Shown: one piece after another, positions 4,741 through 5,847 of the stretch | How positions within the stretch are numbered: the stretch's first letter is position 1 | How the letters are laid out: each line of letters starts with the position of its first letter | Origin: Candidatus Brevibacterium intestinigallinarum | Lineage (GTDB): Bacteria > Actinomycetota > Actinomycetes > Actinomycetales > Brevibacteriaceae | DNA length: 5,847 nt | NCBI GenBank assembly: GCA_019117325.1 | Contig: DWZY01000254.1 | Coordinates: 1 to 5,847, forward strand | Direction: 5' to 3' | Translations under genes and position numbers: made by a program | The notes under the pieces: model-generated | The model's input: only the letters and a program-made list of their open reading frames with translations | The model's database searches: none | Told to the model about the DNA's origin: nothing

Positions 4741-5847
4741 ATGGCAAAGACCCTTCAGTTCGACGACGACGCGCGCAAGGCGCTGGAGCGCGGCGTGAAC
4801 GTCCTGGCCGACACGGTCAAGGTCACGCTGGGCCCGCGCGGCCGCAACGTCGTCCTCGACAAGGCGTGGGGCGCACCGACCATCACGAACGACGGCGTGA
4901 CCATCGCGCGTGAGGTCGAGCTCGACGACCCGTACGAGAACCTGGGCGCGCAGCTCGCCAAGGAAGTCGCCACCAAGACGAACGACGTCGCCGGTGACGG
5001 CACCACCACCGCGACCGTCCTGGCGCAGGCGCTGGTCCACGAGGGCCTGCGCAACGTGGCTGCGGGCGCTGCCCCCAGCCAGCTCAAGGCCGGCATCGAG
5101 GCCGCAGTCGAGGCCGTCGAGGCCCGCCTGCGCGAGAACGCCCGTGACGTCGACGGCTCCGCTGAGATCGCGCACGTCGCCGCTCTGTCCGCCCAGTCGC
5201 AGGAGATCGGCGAGCTCATCGCCGAGGCCTTCGACAAGGTCGGCAAGGACGGCGTCATCACGATCGACGAGTCGCAGGCCTCCTCGGTCGAGCTCGAGTT
5301 CACCGAGGGCATGCAGTTCGACAAGGGCTTCCTGTCCCCGTACTTCGTGACGGACGCAGACCGCCAGGAAGCAGTGCTGGCGGATCCCTACATCCTCATC
5401 AACCAGGGCAAGATCTCGAACATCCAGGATCTGCTCCCGGTGCTGGAGAAGGTGCAGCAGGCCGGCAAGCCGCTGTTCATCGTCGCCGAGGACATCGAGG
5501 GCGAGGCCCTCTCCACGCTGGTGGTCAACAAGATCCGCGGCATCCTGAATGTCGCCGCGGTCAAGGCGCCCGGCTTCGGTGACCGCCGCAAGGCGATCCT
5601 CGAGGACCTGGCCGTGCTCACGGGCGGCGAGGTCGTCACCCCGGACATGGGCATGAAGCTGGACCAGGTCACCCTGGAGCAGCTGGGCTCCGCCCGCACC
5701 GTCACCATCACGAAGGACGCCACGACGGTTGTCGACGGCGCCGGCTCGGATGACGCGGTCGCAGGCCGGGTCGCGCAGATCCGCTCCGAGGTCGAGAACA
5801 CGGACTCCGACTGGGATCGCGAGAAGCTCCAGGAGCGCCTCGCGAAG
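4741..5847 (+). CDS. groEL: Chaperonin GroEL (60 kDa), N-terminal 369 residues (partial, 3' end outside window)
   Basis: GroEL makes the double-ring ATP-driven folding chamber capped by GroES. The frame is open to the right edge and covers the first equatorial part, the intermediate and apical domains, and part of the return; the family length is about 540. Visible motifs are TLGPRGRNVVLDK (29-41), ITNDGV with D51, the nucleotide-binding GDGTTT at 85-90, the apical substrate-binding EGMQFDKGFLSPYF ending near 202, IVAEDIEGEALSTLVVNKIRG, VKAPGFGDRRK, and SDWDREKLQERLAK at the edge. ATG 4741 is preceded by AGAGGA at 4730-4735 and begins with the typical M-A-K-T. The sequence resembles the main, essential actinobacterial GroEL (GroEL2-like in mycobacterial terms) although it sits next to groES. 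The ATPase residue equivalent to E. coli D398 would lie beyond the window. Confidence 0.97.
   Translation, partial: MAKTLQFDDDARKALERGVNVLADTVKVTLGPRGRNVVLDKAWGAPTITNDGVTIAREVELDDPYENLGAQLAKEVATKTNDVAGDGTTTATVLAQALVHEGLRNVAAGAAPSQLKAGIEAAVEAVEARLRENARDVDGSAEIAHVAALSAQSQEIGELIAEAFDKVGKDGVITIDESQASSVELEFTEGMQFDKGFLSPYFVTDADRQEAVLADPYILINQGKISNIQDLLPVLEKVQQAGKPLFIVAEDIEGEALSTLVVNKIRGILNVAAVKAPGFGDRRKAILEDLAVLTGGEVVTPDMGMKLDQVTLEQLGSARTVTITKDATTVVDGAGSDDAVAGRVAQIRSEVENTDSDWDREKLQERLAK

Noticed and set aside
2548..5175. An 875-codon open frame on the minus strand, with other long minus-strand frames at 31-1182 and 1430-2821
   Set aside because: They run antisense across well-recognised genes. Their Leu/Arg/Gly/Val-rich translations are what GC-rich codon bias produces on the opposite strand, and I see no recognisable domain.

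Overview
The window is GC-rich (roughly two thirds G+C by eye) and reads as chromosomal DNA of a high-GC Gram-positive, most likely an actinobacterium of the order Micrococcales. The signs are the codon bias, the metG-tatD-rpf gene order, DUF348/G5 cell-wall hydrolases of the resuscitation-promoting-factor (Rpf) type, and a CIRCE-controlled groES-groEL operon whose protein sequences look micrococcal. I cannot name the genus with confidence. This is ordinary core-genome sequence; I see no mobile element, phage gene, CRISPR array, tRNA or rRNA.

Layout, all genes on the + strand: (1) bases 1-307, the 3' end of metG (methionyl-tRNA synthetase); (2) 307-1263, tatD (metal-dependent hydrolase), overlapping metG in a TGATG junction; (3) 1264-1471, an intergenic region with a GC hairpin after tatD and a probable promoter for the next operon; (4) 1472-2695 and 2680-4113, two tandem paralogous Rpf-like proteins, each with a membrane anchor, three DUF348 repeats, one G5 domain and a lysozyme-like catalytic domain, overlapping by 4 or 16 bases depending on the second start; (5) 4114-4371, a control region with a perfect 17-bp hairpin, a -35/-10 promoter and a near-perfect CIRCE operator; (6) 4372-4665, groES; (7) 4741 to the right edge, the first 369 codons of groEL.

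Functionally there are three blocks: translation and nucleic-acid housekeeping (metG-tatD), peptidoglycan remodelling and probable resuscitation from dormancy (the rpf pair), and protein folding under heat-shock control (groES-groEL).

The most interesting points are modest. The Rpf gene is duplicated in tandem, with different N-terminal tails and linkers. The groE promoter appears to carry two HrcA-type operators: a near-canonical CIRCE at the transcription start, and an upstream CIRCE-like palindrome with the same GCACTC-N9-GAGTGC core and the -35 hexamer in its loop. ksgA and ispE, which often follow rpfB in actinobacteria, are absent. I found no convincing previously undescribed system.
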